DNA of 64,000 nt. Origin: Burkholderia sp. HI2500 (lineage in GTDB: Bacteria > Pseudomonadota > Gammaproteobacteria > Burkholderiales > Burkholderiaceae). A model generated the notes under the pieces. It was not told where the DNA came from. It was given only the letters and a program-made list of their open reading frames with translations, and searched no databases. A program made the position numbers and the translations under genes. Positions 1 to 12,030 of this stretch are shown piece by piece. Positions within the stretch are counted from its first letter, which is position 1. Every line of letters begins with the position of its first letter. Location of the stretch: contig NZ_NKFL01000005.1 in NCBI RefSeq assembly GCF_002223055.1, positions 620,001 through 684,000 of the forward strand, given 5' to 3'.

Positions 1-732
1 CTCCGCGACGACGGCCGCGTCGCACGCGTCACCGACGTACCCGGCGTGCCCGAGGAAAGCGATCTTGTCGTGCGCGCAGCCAACCTGCTGAAAGCGCATA
101 CGGGCACCGCGCGCGGTGTCGACATCGAGATCGACAAGTGCCTGCCGATGGGGGCCGGCCTCGGCGGCGGCAGCTCCGACGCGGCGACGACGCTGCTCGC
201 GCTGAACCGCCTGTGGCAACTCGACCTGCCGCGCGCCGAACTCCAGTCGCTCGCGGTAAAACTCGGCGCCGACGTCCCGTTTTTTATTTTTGGAAAAAAT
301 GCGTTCGCAGAGGGTATCGGAGAAGAATTAGCTGAGGTACAATTGCCGACTCGCTGGTTCTTGGTTGTAACGCCCCGCGTTCACGTCCCAACCGCTGAAA
401 TATTTTCAGATGAGTTGTTGACAAGAGATTCGAAGCGCGTCACAATTACGGACTTTCTTGCACAGCAAAGCAGCGACGCGGGATGGCCAGATAGTTTCGG
501 TCGGAACGATATGCAGCAAGTTGTGACAAGTAAGTACGCGGAAGTTGCGCAGGTGGTCAAATGGTTGTATGATGTGACCCCCGCGAGGATGACCGGCTCC
601 GGAGCAAGCGTGTTTGCAGCGTTTCGCAGCAAGCATGAGGCAGAAGCGGCGCAAGCCAAGCTGCCCACCGGTTGGAACGGTGCAGTTGCCGAGAGCCTGA
701 ACGAGCATCCGCTCTTCGCTTTCGCGTCATGA
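1..732 (+). CDS. ispE: 4-diphosphocytidyl-2-C-methyl-D-erythritol kinase, 5' end outside window
   Basis: GHMP-family kinase of the MEP isoprenoid pathway; phosphorylates the 2-hydroxyl of CDP-methylerythritol in the cytoplasm. The frame is open from base 1, so about the last 243 codons are present and the first ~50 are missing. The glycine-rich ATP loop [16 protein letters not shown] lies at about bases 148-195, and the C-terminal [11 protein letters not shown] block of the family is intact near 590-625. tRNA-Gln and prs follow on the same strand, the usual betaproteobacterial order. From about 280 to 560 the base composition drops clearly (60 of 120 bases are G/C in 361-480) although the reading frame and family motifs continue. 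Identity is confident; the true start cannot be seen. Confidence 0.95.
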   Translation, partial: LRDDGRVARVTDVPGVPEESDLVVRAANLLKAHTGTARGVDIEIDKCLPMGAGLGGGSSDAATTLLALNRLWQLDLPRAELQSLAVKLGADVPFFIFGKNAFAEGIGEELAEVQLPTRWFLVVTPRVHVPTAEIFSDELLTRDSKRVTITDFLAQQSSDAGWPDSFGRNDMQQVVTSKYAEVAQVVKWLYDVTPARMTGSGASVFAAFRSKHEAEAAQAKLPTGWNGAVAESLNEHPLFAFAS

Positions 733-787
733 AGTTTTACTTTGCCGAACGGCCTACACAAGTTCGGTGAAGTTATCAGTTAAGTGT

Positions 788-864
788 AGGGGAGTCGCCA
801 AGTTGGTCAAGGCACCGGATTTTGATTCCGGCATGCGAGGGTTCGAGTCCTTCCTCCCCTGCCA
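788..864 (+). tRNA. tRNA-Gln (anticodon TTG)
   Basis: A full cloverleaf can be folded. The 7-bp acceptor stem pairs AGGGGAG (788-794) with CTCCCCT (854-860), followed by discriminator G and an encoded CCA (862-864). The anticodon stem CCGGA/TCCGG closes a 7-base loop with central TTG, reading CAA/CAG glutamine codons. The T-arm contains GTTCGAGTC. It lies between ispE and prs with only 55 bp to ispE. Confidence 0.97.
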
Positions 865-908
865 AAAATTTTCCCGCATTTCCCGCCTAAGCCCGAAGCA
901 GGTGCACG

Positions 909-1865
909 ATGAGCAGCCATGACGGCCTGATGGTTTTTACTGGCAACGCGAATCCCGCGCTCGCCCAGGAAGTCGTCAATATCCTTGGAATTCCCCTCGG
1001 CAAAGCAATGGTCAGCCGTTTCTCCGACGGCGAGATCCAGGTCGAGATCCAGGAAAACGTGCGTGGCAAGGACGTCTTCGTCCTGCAATCCACGTGCGCA
1101 CCGACGAACGACAACCTGATGGAACTGATGATCATGGTCGATGCGCTCAAGCGCGCATCCGCCGGCCGGATCACTGCAGCCATCCCCTACTTCGGTTACG
1201 CCCGTCAGGATCGCCGCCCGCGTTCGGCGCGCGTCGCGATCTCGGCGAAGGTCGTCGCGAACATGCTGGAAATCGCCGGCGTCGAGCGGATCATCACGAT
1301 GGATCTGCACGCCGACCAGATTCAAGGCTTCTTCGACATCCCGGTCGACAACATCTACGCAACGCCGATCCTGCTGGGTGACCTGCGCAAGCAGAACTAC
1401 CCGGATCTGCTCGTCGTGTCGCCGGACGTCGGCGGCGTGGTGCGTGCCCGGGCACTCGCGAAGCAGCTCAACTGCGATCTCGCGATCATCGACAAGCGTC
1501 GCCCGAAGGCGAACGTCTCCGAAGTGATGAACATCATCGGTGAAGTCGAAGGCCGCACCTGCGTGATCATGGACGACATGGTCGATACGGCAGGCACGCT
1601 CTGCAAGGCTGCTCAAGTGCTGAAAGAGCGCGGCGCGAAGCAGGTCTTCGCCTACGCGACGCACCCGGTGCTGTCGGGTGGCGCAGGCGACCGCATCGCC
1701 GCATCGGCCCTTGACGAGCTGGTCGTCACCGACACGATCCCGCTGTCCGCCGAATCGCTCGGCTGCTCGAAGATCCGTGCACTGACGAGCGCGAGCCTGC
1801 TGGCCGAAACGTTCTCGCGGATCCGCCGCGGCGACTCGGTGATGTCGCTGTTCGCGGAATCCTGA
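909..1865 (+). CDS. prs: Ribose-phosphate pyrophosphokinase (PRPP synthetase)
   Basis: Makes PRPP from ribose-5-phosphate and ATP for nucleotide, histidine, tryptophan and NAD synthesis. At 318 residues it has the normal class I length. Visible motifs are the ATP-site flexible loop [16 protein letters not shown] (about residues 97-112), the divalent-cation/ATP region [12 protein letters not shown] (about 131-142), and the PRPP loop [13 protein letters not shown] (about 218-230). The ATG is 44 bp after the tRNA-Gln CCA end, so the tRNA and prs may share a transcript. A strong intrinsic terminator follows at 1896-1923, separating it from rplY. Confidence 0.97.
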   Translation: MSSHDGLMVFTGNANPALAQEVVNILGIPLGKAMVSRFSDGEIQVEIQENVRGKDVFVLQSTCAPTNDNLMELMIMVDALKRASAGRITAAIPYFGYARQDRRPRSARVAISAKVVANMLEIAGVERIITMDLHADQIQGFFDIPVDNIYATPILLGDLRKQNYPDLLVVSPDVGGVVRARALAKQLNCDLAIIDKRRPKANVSEVMNIIGEVEGRTCVIMDDMVDTAGTLCKAAQVLKERGAKQVFAYATHPVLSGGAGDRIAASALDELVVTDTIPLSAESLGCSKIRALTSASLLAETFSRIRRGDSVMSLFAES

Positions 1866-1895
1866 TCGCGAATCGACTGAACAAAGCATGCGCAG

Positions 1896-1923
1896 AAAGC
1901 GAAGCGGCAACGCTTCGCTTTTT
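1896..1923 (+). terminator. Intrinsic terminator after prs
   Basis: Perfect 11-bp stem AAAGCGAAGCG / CGCTTCGCTTT with a GCAA tetraloop, running into a T-tract. It lies 30 bp after the prs stop codon. Confidence 0.9.
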
Positions 1924-2026
1924 GCACAATCGGACGGGATAGACGAAACCCCGGCCGTTTCATCGGGGGCCGCAATTTGACGGCCCCGTTTTACTGCCTG
2001 GTCGCGGGCAGCTATTGGAGAATCAC

Positions 2027-2632
2027 ATGAAAGTCGTCGCTTTCGAGCGCCAAGAGCAAGGTACGGGTGCGAGCCGCCGCCTGCGCAACGCTGGTAAGAC
2101 CACGGGTATCGTTTACGGTGGCGAAGCAGCCCCGCAAAAGATCGAACTCGATCACAACGCCCTGTGGCACGCCCTGAAGAAGGAAGCTTTCCACTCGTCG
2201 ATCCTCGACCTCGAAGTGGCTGGCCAGTCGCAACAGGTTCTGCTGCGCGACGTGCAATACCACCCGTTCAAGCAACTGGTGCTGCACGTGGACTTCCAAC
2301 GCGTTGACGCGAAGAAGAAGCTGCACACGAAGGCTCCGCTGCACTTCCTGAACGCTGAAATCAGCCCGGCCGTGAAGCTGTCGAGCGCGATCGTTTCGCA
2401 CGTCGCGACGGAAATCGAAATCGAGTGCCTGCCGGCTGACCTGCCGGAGTTCCTCGAAGTCGACCTGTCGAAGATCGAAGCCGGTCAATCGCTGCACGCG
2501 AAGGACATCACGCTGCCGAAGGGCGTCGCGCTGGTCGCGCACATCGACGCGGAAAACCCGGTTGTCGCATCGGCGACGGTCCCGGCTGGTGCCGTGTCGG
2601 ACGCAGCAGAAGGCGAAACGCCGGCTGCCTGA
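2027..2632 (+). CDS. rplY: 50S ribosomal protein L25/general stress protein Ctc
   Basis: Binds 5S rRNA in the large ribosomal subunit. At 201 residues this is the long, two-domain CTC/TL5 form: an N-terminal L25 beta-barrel (about 1-95, beginning [20 protein letters not shown]) followed by the C-terminal TL5 domain (about 100-190), with a short Ala/Pro-rich acidic tail. ATG 2027 is chosen because GGAG lies 8 bases upstream; an in-frame TTG at 2015 would add four residues but overlaps that ribosome binding site. The codon bias is that of a highly expressed gene. It sits directly upstream of pth, with a terminator between them. Confidence 0.96.
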   Translation: MKVVAFERQEQGTGASRRLRNAGKTTGIVYGGEAAPQKIELDHNALWHALKKEAFHSSILDLEVAGQSQQVLLRDVQYHPFKQLVLHVDFQRVDAKKKLHTKAPLHFLNAEISPAVKLSSAIVSHVATEIEIECLPADLPEFLEVDLSKIEAGQSLHAKDITLPKGVALVAHIDAENPVVASATVPAGAVSDAAEGETPAA

Positions 2633-2681
2633 GCGGGCTGCCCACGCGCCCCATCGATCCGTTTCTCGAAACGGTCGACGC

Positions 2682-2717
2682 AACCCGCCGCGGCTTGCCC
2701 GGCGGGTTTTTCTTTTT
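2682..2717 (+). terminator. Intrinsic terminator after rplY
   Basis: Stem AACCCGCC / GGCGGGTT around a short loop, followed by a T-rich tract (TTTTTCTTTTTC). It lies 50 bp after the rplY stop and 37 bp before pth. Confidence 0.85.
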
Positions 2718-2753
2718 CTGCGCCCAGGCGGCCGTTGCCGCCTTCGAAACGTC

Positions 2754-3353
2754 ATGATCAAACTGATCGTCGGCCTCGGCAATCCCGGGGCGGAATACAC
2801 CGCGACGCGCCACAACGCCGGCTTCTGGCTGATCGACCAGCTCGCCCGCGAAGCCGGCACGACGCTGCGCGACGAGCGCCGCTTCCATGGCTTCTACGCG
2901 AAAGCGCGCCTGCACGGCGAGGAAGTCCACCTGCTCGAGCCGCAAACCTACATGAACCGCTCCGGCCAGTCGGTCGTCGCGCTCGCGCAATTCTTCAAGA
3001 TCCTGCCCGACCAGATCCTCGTCGCGCACGACGAGCTCGATCTGCCGCCCGGCACCGTGAAGCTGAAGCTCGGCGGCGGCAGCGGCGGCCACAACGGCCT
3101 GAAGGACATCACCGCGCACCTGTCGTCGCAGCAGTACTGGCGGCTGCGGATCGGCATCGGCCATCCGCGCGACCTGATTCCGGAAAGCGCGCGCGCCGGC
3201 GCGAAGCCCGACGTCGCGAACTTCGTGCTGAAGCCGCCGCGCCGCGAGGAACAGGACGTGATCGACGCGTCGATCGAACGCGCGCTCGCCGTGATGCCGA
3301 TGGTCGTCAAGGGCGAACTCGACCGCGCGACGATGCAGTTGCATCGCAACTGA
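2754..3353 (+). CDS. pth: Peptidyl-tRNA hydrolase
   Basis: Recycles peptidyl-tRNAs that fall off ribosomes by cleaving the ester bond. 199 residues, the usual bacterial length. Family motifs seen: [18 protein letters not shown] (about residues 7-24) with the catalytic His in RHNAG, the DELDLPPG block with the catalytic Asp (near 95), and [11 protein letters not shown] (near 107). ATG 2754 was chosen because the protein then begins [12 protein letters not shown], the family N-terminus; in-frame upstream sequence runs through the rplY terminator and is not coding. hisC follows on the same strand. Confidence 0.97.
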   Translation: MIKLIVGLGNPGAEYTATRHNAGFWLIDQLAREAGTTLRDERRFHGFYAKARLHGEEVHLLEPQTYMNRSGQSVVALAQFFKILPDQILVAHDELDLPPGTVKLKLGGGSGGHNGLKDITAHLSSQQYWRLRIGIGHPRDLIPESARAGAKPDVANFVLKPPRREEQDVIDASIERALAVMPMVVKGELDRATMQLHRN

Positions 3354-3468
3354 CCGCATCGCACCGCTCCGGTGCATCGAGCCGTCCGGCGCCGCCGGGC
3401 GGCCCCGCCCGCCCCTTCCTGCGCGCACATGCGGTAATCTGGTCGCTTTGCCCGACAGGAGCCAAGCG

Positions 3469-4536
3469 GTGAGCCGTTACTGGAGCGACATCGTTCAGCA
3501 ACTCGTGCCTTACGTGCCGGGCGAGCAGCCCGCGCTCGCACACCCCGTCAAGCTGAACACCAACGAGAATCCCTATCCGCCGTCGCCGCGCGTCGTCGCG
3601 GCAATCGCACGCGAACTCGGCGAGACCGGCGACACGCTGCGCCGCTATCCCGACCCGGTTGCGCGCGCGCTGCGCGAAGCGGTCGCGGCGCATCACCGGA
3701 TCAAGCCCGAGCAGGTGTTCGTCGGCAACGGTTCCGACGAGGTGCTCGCGCACACGTTCCAGGCGCTGCTCAAGCACGACCGGCCGCTGCGCTTTCCCGA
3801 CATCACGTACAGCTTCTATCCGACCTATGCGCGCCTGTACGGCGTCCAGACGTCGATCGTGCCGCTCGCGGACGACTTCTCGATCCGCGTCGACGACTAC
3901 CTCGACGATGCCGGCGGCGTGCTGTTTCCGAACCCGAATGCACCGACCGGGCGCGCGCTGCCGCTCGCGGACATCGAACGGATCGCGGCCGCGAATCCGT
4001 CGTCGGTCGTCGTGATCGACGAGGCGTATGTCGACTTCGGCGCGCAGTCCGCGATTACGCTGATCGACCGCCATCCGAACCTGCTCGTCGTGCATACGAC
4101 ATCAAAGGCGCGCTCGCTTGCGGGCATGCGCGTCGGTTTCGCGTTCGGCGATGCCGCGCTGATCGACGCGCTGAACCGCGTGAAGGACAGCTTCAACTCG
4201 TACCCGCTCGACCGGCTCGCGCAAGTCGCCGCGCAGGCCGCGTACGAAGACACCGATTATTTCAGCGCAACCTGCCGGCACGTGATCGACAGCCGGACGC
4301 GGCTCACGCACGCGCTCGATACGCTCGGCTTCGACATCGTGCCGTCGGCCGCGAATTTCGTGTTCGCGCGCCATCCCGCGCACGACGCGGGTGCGATTGC
4401 GGCGAAACTGAAGGAACGGGAGATTTTCGTGCGGCACTTCCGGCTGCCGCGGATCGACCAGCACCTTCGCATCACCGTCGGCACCGACGCCGAATGCGAT
4501 GCGCTCGTCGCGGCGTTGCGCGAGCTGCTGGCCTGA
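3469..4536 (+). CDS. hisC: Histidinol-phosphate aminotransferase (class I/II PLP enzyme)
   Basis: Transfers the amino group from glutamate to imidazole acetol phosphate in histidine synthesis. 355 residues. The substrate region [12 protein letters not shown] occurs near residue 25, and the PLP Schiff-base lysine sits in [14 protein letters not shown] (about residue 212). The GTG start at 3469 is preceded by CAGGAGCC; an in-frame TTG at 3448 has no ribosome binding site. It is outside a his operon here, so it is probably the second hisC paralogue that Burkholderia genomes carry; a role on other aromatic or phosphorylated keto acids cannot be excluded from sequence. Confidence 0.92.
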   Translation: MSRYWSDIVQQLVPYVPGEQPALAHPVKLNTNENPYPPSPRVVAAIARELGETGDTLRRYPDPVARALREAVAAHHRIKPEQVFVGNGSDEVLAHTFQALLKHDRPLRFPDITYSFYPTYARLYGVQTSIVPLADDFSIRVDDYLDDAGGVLFPNPNAPTGRALPLADIERIAAANPSSVVVIDEAYVDFGAQSAITLIDRHPNLLVVHTTSKARSLAGMRVGFAFGDAALIDALNRVKDSFNSYPLDRLAQVAAQAAYEDTDYFSATCRHVIDSRTRLTHALDTLGFDIVPSAANFVFARHPAHDAGAIAAKLKEREIFVRHFRLPRIDQHLRITVGTDAECDALVAALRELLA

Positions 4537-4620
4537 AACGGAAGAACCGGCGCCGGGCGGCGCCGACCCGGATGCGTGACGGGCGTGCCGAAGGACTCGA
4601 GCGCGCGCGTCACCGCTGAA

Positions 4621-4902
<282 letters not shown>

Positions 4903-4946
4903 TCAGGCCGACGGCCGGCTTCACGACGAAACCGGCCGGCGCCGCA

Positions 4947-5555
<609 letters not shown>

Positions 5556-6170
5556 TTATTCATCATTTTCGCGCCGCAGCAAATGATAGTGAACCGCACC
5601 GGCCTTGCCGTGCTTCACGACCTCCCAGCCGGCGAGTGCGTCGTGCGCGGCCGGATCGAGCTCCGCCCCCGTCTCGACGTACAGCGCGCCGCCCGCCGCG
5701 ACGAGCGGCGCCGCCAGCGCAATCGCGCGCTCGAGCGCGGCCAGATCGTCGAACGGCGGATCGAGAAACACGACGTCGAACGCGCCCGGCGTGAGCCCGG
5801 CCGCGAGCCGCAACGCGTCCGCCTCGGCAACCTCGACCGCACGCGCGCCGAGCTTGTCCTTGATCGCTCGCAGCTGCTGCGCGGCGCGCGGATGGCGCTC
5901 GACCATCACGACGCTCGCCGCGCCGCGCGACGCCGCCTCGAAACCGAGTGCGCCGGTGCCCGCGAACAGGTCGAGGCAACGCCGGCCTTCGAGATCCTGG
6001 CCGAGCCAGTTGAACAGCGTCTCGCGCACGCGATCGGGCGTCGGCCGCAGGCCGTCGAGATCGAGCACCGCGAGCGGCGTGCGTTTCCAGTCACCGCCGA
6101 TGATGCGGATCGTGTGCGGCTTGCCGCGGCCAGAAGGGGCCGCCGGGCGGCCGGGAGAGGAACGGGACAT
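5556..6170 (-). CDS. rsmD: 16S rRNA (guanine(966)-N2)-methyltransferase
   Basis: SAM-dependent methylation of G966 of 16S rRNA. 204 residues from the chosen ATG. Rossmann motif I is LDLFAGTGALGFEAASRGA (about 63-81), and the catalytic N6/N2-methylase motif DPPF is present (FLDPPFDDL, near 140). The N-terminal RIIGGDWKR is characteristic. ATG 6170 gives MSRSSPGRPAAPSGRGK before the conserved core; the open frame continues 33 codons upstream but without family similarity I can recognise. Divergent from ftsY across 215 bp, as in many proteobacteria. Confidence 0.93.
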   Translation of the reverse strand: MSRSSPGRPAAPSGRGKPHTIRIIGGDWKRTPLAVLDLDGLRPTPDRVRETLFNWLGQDLEGRRCLDLFAGTGALGFEAASRGAASVVMVERHPRAAQQLRAIKDKLGARAVEVAEADALRLAAGLTPGAFDVVFLDPPFDDLAALERAIALAAPLVAAGGALYVETGAELDPAAHDALAGWEVVKHGKAGAVHYHLLRRENDE

Positions 6171-6385
6171 ACGGAATATCGACGACGGAGGGACCGGGCG
6201 CGCGCGGGGGCGCACCGCTAAACAGGCGCACGTTACCACAGCGGCGATGCGCGCTGGCGCGAGCGCCACGCCGCACTGATAAAATGCACGGTTTCGGCCG
6301 CCGTGCGCCGCGCCCGCGCGAACGCAGAACGGCCCGTCCGGTGCCCGCCCCTGGCGGCGGCCCGCCCTCTTCCCGACGTCAGACC

Positions 6386-7540
6386 ATGTTCAGCTTCTTC
6401 AAACGATTCAAGAAAACGCAGGAGCCCGATCCGGCGGAATCGCAATCGGCCGACGCGCAGCAAACGGACGAGCCGTCCGAAGCGCCTGCGGTCGAGGCCC
6501 CGCCTGCGGCCGACGTGCCGCAAGTGCCCGCGCAACCGGCCGCGCCGGCCGTCGTGATGACGGTCACGCCGACCAACGACGGCCGCGACGAAGTCGTCGA
6601 GACGGTCGAAATCGTCCCGCCGCCGCTGCAGGACGCCACCGCGAAGAAATCGTGGCTCGCGCGCCTGAAAACGGGGCTCGCCAAGACGGGCTCGAGCATC
6701 ACCGGCGTGTTCGTCAACACGAAGATCGACGAGGATCTGTACGAGGAGCTCGAGACCGCGCTGCTGATGTCCGACGCGGGCGTCGACGCGACCGAGTACC
6801 TGCTCGGCGCGCTGCGCGAAAAGGTGCGCACCGGCCGCCTGACCGACCCGCAGCAGGTGAAATCCGCACTGCACGACCTGCTCGTCGAGCTGCTGACGCC
6901 GCTCGAGAAATCGCTGATGCTCGGCCGCGCGCAGCCGCTCGTGATGATGATCACCGGCGTGAACGGTGCGGGCAAGACGACCAGCATCGGCAAGCTCGCG
7001 AAGCACCTGCAGAGCTTCGACCAGTCGGTGCTGCTGGCCGCGGGCGACACGTTCCGCGCGGCCGCGCGCGAACAACTGGCGGTCTGGGGCGAGCGCAACA
7101 ACGTGACGGTCGTGCAGCAGGAAAGCGGCGATCCGGCCGCGGTGATCTTCGACGCGGTCAGCGCCGCGCGCGCGCGCAAGATCGACGTGATGATGGCCGA
7201 CACGGCCGGCCGCCTGCCGACGCAGCTCCACCTGATGGAAGAGCTGAAGAAGGTGAAGCGCGTGATCTCGAAGGCGCACGACGGCGCGCCGCACGAAGTG
7301 CTGCTGGTGATCGATGCGAACACCGGCCAGAACGCGCTCACGCAGGTCAAGGCATTCGACGACGCGCTCGGCCTCACCGGCCTCATCGTCACGAAGCTCG
7401 ACGGCACCGCGAAGGGCGGGATTCTCGCCGCGATCGCGCGGCAGCGCCCGGTGCCGGTCTACTTCATCGGCGTCGGCGAGAAGGTCGAGGATCTGCAGCC
7501 GTTCAGCGCGGTCGAATTCGCGGACGCGCTGCTCGGCTGA
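6386..7540 (+). CDS. ftsY: Signal recognition particle receptor FtsY
   Basis: SRP-receptor GTPase that delivers ribosome-nascent chain complexes to SecYEG at the inner membrane. 384 residues: a short basic start (MFSFFKRFKK), an acidic, Ala/Pro-rich A region (about 12-85), then the N and G domains. GTPase motifs are GVNGAGKTTSIGKLA (about 191-205), DTFRAAAREQL, DTAGRLPTQ and TKLDGTAKGG. ATG 6386 is the first start giving the basic membrane-binding N-terminus; the 34 codons of open frame upstream lie in the divergent promoter region. Followed by an intrinsic terminator. Confidence 0.96.
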   Translation: MFSFFKRFKKTQEPDPAESQSADAQQTDEPSEAPAVEAPPAADVPQVPAQPAAPAVVMTVTPTNDGRDEVVETVEIVPPPLQDATAKKSWLARLKTGLAKTGSSITGVFVNTKIDEDLYEELETALLMSDAGVDATEYLLGALREKVRTGRLTDPQQVKSALHDLLVELLTPLEKSLMLGRAQPLVMMITGVNGAGKTTSIGKLAKHLQSFDQSVLLAAGDTFRAAAREQLAVWGERNNVTVVQQESGDPAAVIFDAVSAARARKIDVMMADTAGRLPTQLHLMEELKKVKRVISKAHDGAPHEVLLVIDANTGQNALTQVKAFDDALGLTGLIVTKLDGTAKGGILAAIARQRPVPVYFIGVGEKVEDLQPFSAVEFADALLG

Positions 7541-7562
7541 ACACCGCGGGCACGCATCGCAC

Positions 7563-7587
7563 AGGGCGCCGTCGAGCGCCCTTTTTT
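7563..7587 (+). terminator. Intrinsic terminator after ftsY
   Basis: Stem AGGGCGC / GCGCCCT with a 6-base loop followed by six T residues. It lies 22 bp after the ftsY stop. Confidence 0.88.
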
Positions 7588-7626
7588 CATGCGCGCCCAG
7601 TCATGCGCGGCCCGGGCGCACCGCGC

Positions 7627-8271
7627 TCATTCGGCGTCGGGCTGTGCGCCGGGCTCGGCGGCCTTGAACGCATCGAGCGTCGACGCATGGTCGACGATCC
7701 GCTGGATCGTCGGATAGCGCGTCGTGTCGATCGAGAAGCGGTTCGCGTTGAACACCTGCGGCACGAGGCATATGTCGGCGAGCGTCGGCGTATCGCCGAA
7801 GCACAGCTTGCCGGTGCGCGGATCGCTCGCGAGACGCGTCTCGAGCGTCTCGAAGCCCGCCTCGATCCAGTGCCGGTACCACGCGTTCTTCGCCTCCTCG
7901 GGCACCTTCAGCGTGTGCTTCAGGTACTTCAGCACGCGCAGGTTGTTGAGCGGATGGATTTCGCACGCGATCTGCAGCGCGACCGCACGCACATACGCGC
8001 GATCGACCGGCTGCTTCGGCAGCAGCGCCGGCTCCGGATGGGTTTCCTCGAGATATTCGATGATCGCGAGCGACTGCTGCAGCGTCGCGTCGCCGTCGAT
8101 CAGCGTCGGCACGACCGCATCCGGATTCAGCGCGCGGTACGCGTCCTTCAGTTGCTCGCCGCCGTCGCGCAGCATGTGCACGGGGACATAGTCGAACGGC
8201 AGCTGCTTCAGGTTCAGGGCGATCCGCACGCGGTACGACGCGGAACTGCGGAAATAGCTGTAAAGCTTCAT
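7627..8271 (-). CDS. maiA: Maleylacetoacetate isomerase (zeta-class glutathione S-transferase)
   Basis: Glutathione-dependent cis-trans isomerisation of maleylacetoacetate in tyrosine/homogentisate breakdown. 214 residues: N-terminal thioredoxin-fold domain (1-~85) with the zeta-class motif RSSASYRVRIALNLK, then the helical GST C-terminal domain. The conserved P-[TS]-L loop is NPDAVVPTLIDGD, and the family block Q-I-A-C-E-I-HPLNNLRVL is present. ATG 8271 puts MKLYSYFRSSASYRV at the N-terminus. No homogentisate pathway genes are adjacent, so a detoxifying GST role or catabolism of other maleyl compounds is possible. Confidence 0.88.
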   Translation of the reverse strand: MKLYSYFRSSASYRVRIALNLKQLPFDYVPVHMLRDGGEQLKDAYRALNPDAVVPTLIDGDATLQQSLAIIEYLEETHPEPALLPKQPVDRAYVRAVALQIACEIHPLNNLRVLKYLKHTLKVPEEAKNAWYRHWIEAGFETLETRLASDPRTGKLCFGDTPTLADICLVPQVFNANRFSIDTTRYPTIQRIVDHASTLDAFKAAEPGAQPDAE

Positions 8272-8459
8272 GGGATGTCTCTCGTAGTCGTATTCGGCCG
8301 GCGACGGCACGGGCGCGGCGCAGCCGGCGCGCACCGCCGGGACTCAGAGTGTAGCGCGCCGCGCGGCCTCGCTTGGCGGCAGCCGCACCCGTGCGATACT
8401 CGGGGCATTCCTCACCGCTCACAGCGCGGCCCGATGCCGGCCGCCCGCCCCACGCCCCG

Positions 8460-9434
8460 ATGACCGCTTCCCACGATCCCGCCGCCGTTCCGTTCCCGTG
8501 CGCCCGCTTCATCAAGGAAATCGGCCGCGGCCCGCACGGCGCACGCGCGCTGTCCGCCGAGGACACGTTCGAGCTCTATCGCGCGATGCTCGACGCACGC
8601 GTGTCGGACGTCGAACTCGGCGCGATCCTGATCGCCTATCGGCTGAAAGGCGAATCCGCCGACGAGCTGGCCGCGATGCTCGCCGCCGCGCAGGCGTCGT
8701 TCGAGCCGGTGCACGTGCAGGATGCCGCATTCCGCCCCGTGTCGATCCCGAGCTACAACGGCGCGCGCAAGCAGCCGAACCTCGTGCCGCTGCTCGCGCT
8801 GCTGCTCGCGCGCGAAGGCGTGCCGGTGCTCGTGCATGGCGTCGAGCAGGATCCGGGCCGCGTGACGAGCGCCGAGATCTTCTCGGCGTTGTCGCTCGCA
8901 CCGTCGGCTTCGCACGATGCCATCGAGGACATGCTCGCCGAGCGCCGCGTCGCCTTCGCGTCGATCGAGGTGCTGGCGCCGCGCATCGCACACCTGCTGT
9001 CGATGCGCCGCGTGCTCGGCGTGCGCAACTCGACGCATACGCTCGTGAAGATCCTGCAGCCGTTCGCGCCGGCCGGCCTGCGGCTCGTCAACTACACGCA
9101 CCCGCCGTACCGCGACAGCCTGGCGCAATTGTTCCGCGACCATCCGGATGCCGCGCTCGGCGGCGCGCTGCTGGCACGCGGCACCGAGGGCGAAGCCGTT
9201 GCCGACACGCGGCGCCAGGTGCAGGTCGACTGGCTGCACGACGGCGTGTGCGACACACTGATCGACGCAGAACGCTCGTCGACCGATGCGCCCGCTGTCG
9301 CCCTGCCCGAATCGCGCGACGCGGCCACGACGGCCGCATGGACCGACGCCGTATTGCGCGGCGAAGTGCCGGTGCCCGACACGGTCGCCCGGCAGGTCGC
9401 GACGATCGTGCAGATCGCCCGCATCGCACGCTGA
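8460..9434 (+). CDS. ybiB: YbiB-type protein (TrpD2 family, anthranilate phosphoribosyltransferase fold)
   Basis: 324 residues. The N-terminal helical bundle of the nucleoside phosphorylase/TrpD superfamily is clear (FIKEIGRGPHGARALSAEDT; ELGAILIAYRLKGESADELA, about residues 14-75), followed by the alpha/beta domain (PSYNGARKQPNLVPLLALLL). The canonical TrpD phosphoribosyl-site residues are only partly conserved, as known for YbiB/TrpD2, which binds nucleic acid rather than making tryptophan. ATG 8460 starts MTASHDPAAVPFPCA; no strong ribosome binding site is visible. Function in the cell is unclear. The leuA leader starts 73 bp downstream. Confidence 0.85.
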   Translation: MTASHDPAAVPFPCARFIKEIGRGPHGARALSAEDTFELYRAMLDARVSDVELGAILIAYRLKGESADELAAMLAAAQASFEPVHVQDAAFRPVSIPSYNGARKQPNLVPLLALLLAREGVPVLVHGVEQDPGRVTSAEIFSALSLAPSASHDAIEDMLAERRVAFASIEVLAPRIAHLLSMRRVLGVRNSTHTLVKILQPFAPAGLRLVNYTHPPYRDSLAQLFRDHPDAALGGALLARGTEGEAVADTRRQVQVDWLHDGVCDTLIDAERSSTDAPAVALPESRDAATTAAWTDAVLRGEVPVPDTVARQVATIVQIARIAR

Positions 9435-9507
9435 AGGCACGCTCGCGAACCGGCCCCGCTTGCGGGGCATTTGACACGCGAGCGCATCCTGGCATAGAGT
9501 GGCCCTC

Positions 9508-11461
<1,954 letters not shown>

Positions 11462-11544
11462 GCGGCAGGTTCCGTCAGGGTTCAAACGTCAGCGAGCGGG
11501 CGTGACCGCCCGTGCGCCGCGCGATCCGCGTCGCACGAGGCAGC

Positions 11545-11568
11545 AAAAAGCGGCCCAGAAGGCCGCTT
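11545..11568 (-). terminator. Intrinsic terminator for the NTF2-like gene
   Basis: Stem AAGCGGCC / GGCCGCTT with a 5-base loop. Only the minus-strand reading is followed by a T-tract (TTTTTG), so it serves the gene ending at 11602; it lies between that gene and the end of leuA. Confidence 0.75.
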
Positions 11569-11601
11569 CGGTCGGGACATGAAAAGGAGCGCCACGCGCG
11601 C

Positions 11602-11985
11602 TCATGTCTCGGTCGCGCACCGCGTCGCCTGCCACGCGAACAGGCTCCAGCGGCCCTGTTGGTGGGTGTGGACGGAGGTATAGGCAATCGGGAAGACCAG
11701 GCCGCCGTTGTTCGTTTCCATCTCGATCAACGCGCGCCCGGTGACGACGCAGGTTTCATCGCCGACGGGCAGCACGTCCTGCGACTGGATTTCGATCTGG
11801 CGATAGCGGCGGCGGCCGGCGACGATGGCGTCGATGAACTGCTGCTTGGTTTCGCGTTTGCCGTTGGTGTGGACGAAGAACACCTTGTCCGACAAAAGCG
11901 TGTCGAGCGCCTCGCCGTCCCCGTCCACCATCGCCCGGAACCGATCGCGCTCGAGCGCGCGGATCGCATCGACCACCTTCGCCAT
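11602..11985 (-). CDS. NTF2-like/SnoaL-like (DUF4440-type) protein
   Basis: 127 residues forming the cone-shaped NTF2 fold by sequence pattern: an N-terminal helix (VVDAIRALERDRFRAMVDGDGEALDTLLSD begins the protein), the block VFFVHTNGKRETKQQF, then the beta-sheet region ending SLFAWQATR. Members bind small molecules or act as uncharacterised hydrolase/isomerase-like proteins; no substrate can be named. ATG 11985 has GAGGAGT upstream; an in-frame TTG at 12003 lies ahead of that site. It ends at its own terminator, convergent with leuA. Family call is fair; function is unknown. Confidence 0.75.
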   Translation of the reverse strand: MAKVVDAIRALERDRFRAMVDGDGEALDTLLSDKVFFVHTNGKRETKQQFIDAIVAGRRRYRQIEIQSQDVLPVGDETCVVTGRALIEMETNNGGLVFPIAYTSVHTHQQGRWSLFAWQATRCATET

Positions 11986-12030
11986 CGCCTGACTCCTCGG
12001 CAACGCGCACGCCGTGCGCGGGCGTGCGGA

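Noticed and set aside
4551..4566. CGGCGCC/GGCGCCG hairpin between hisC and the ferredoxin gene as a terminator
   Set aside because: No T-rich tract on either strand, so an intrinsic terminator is not supported.
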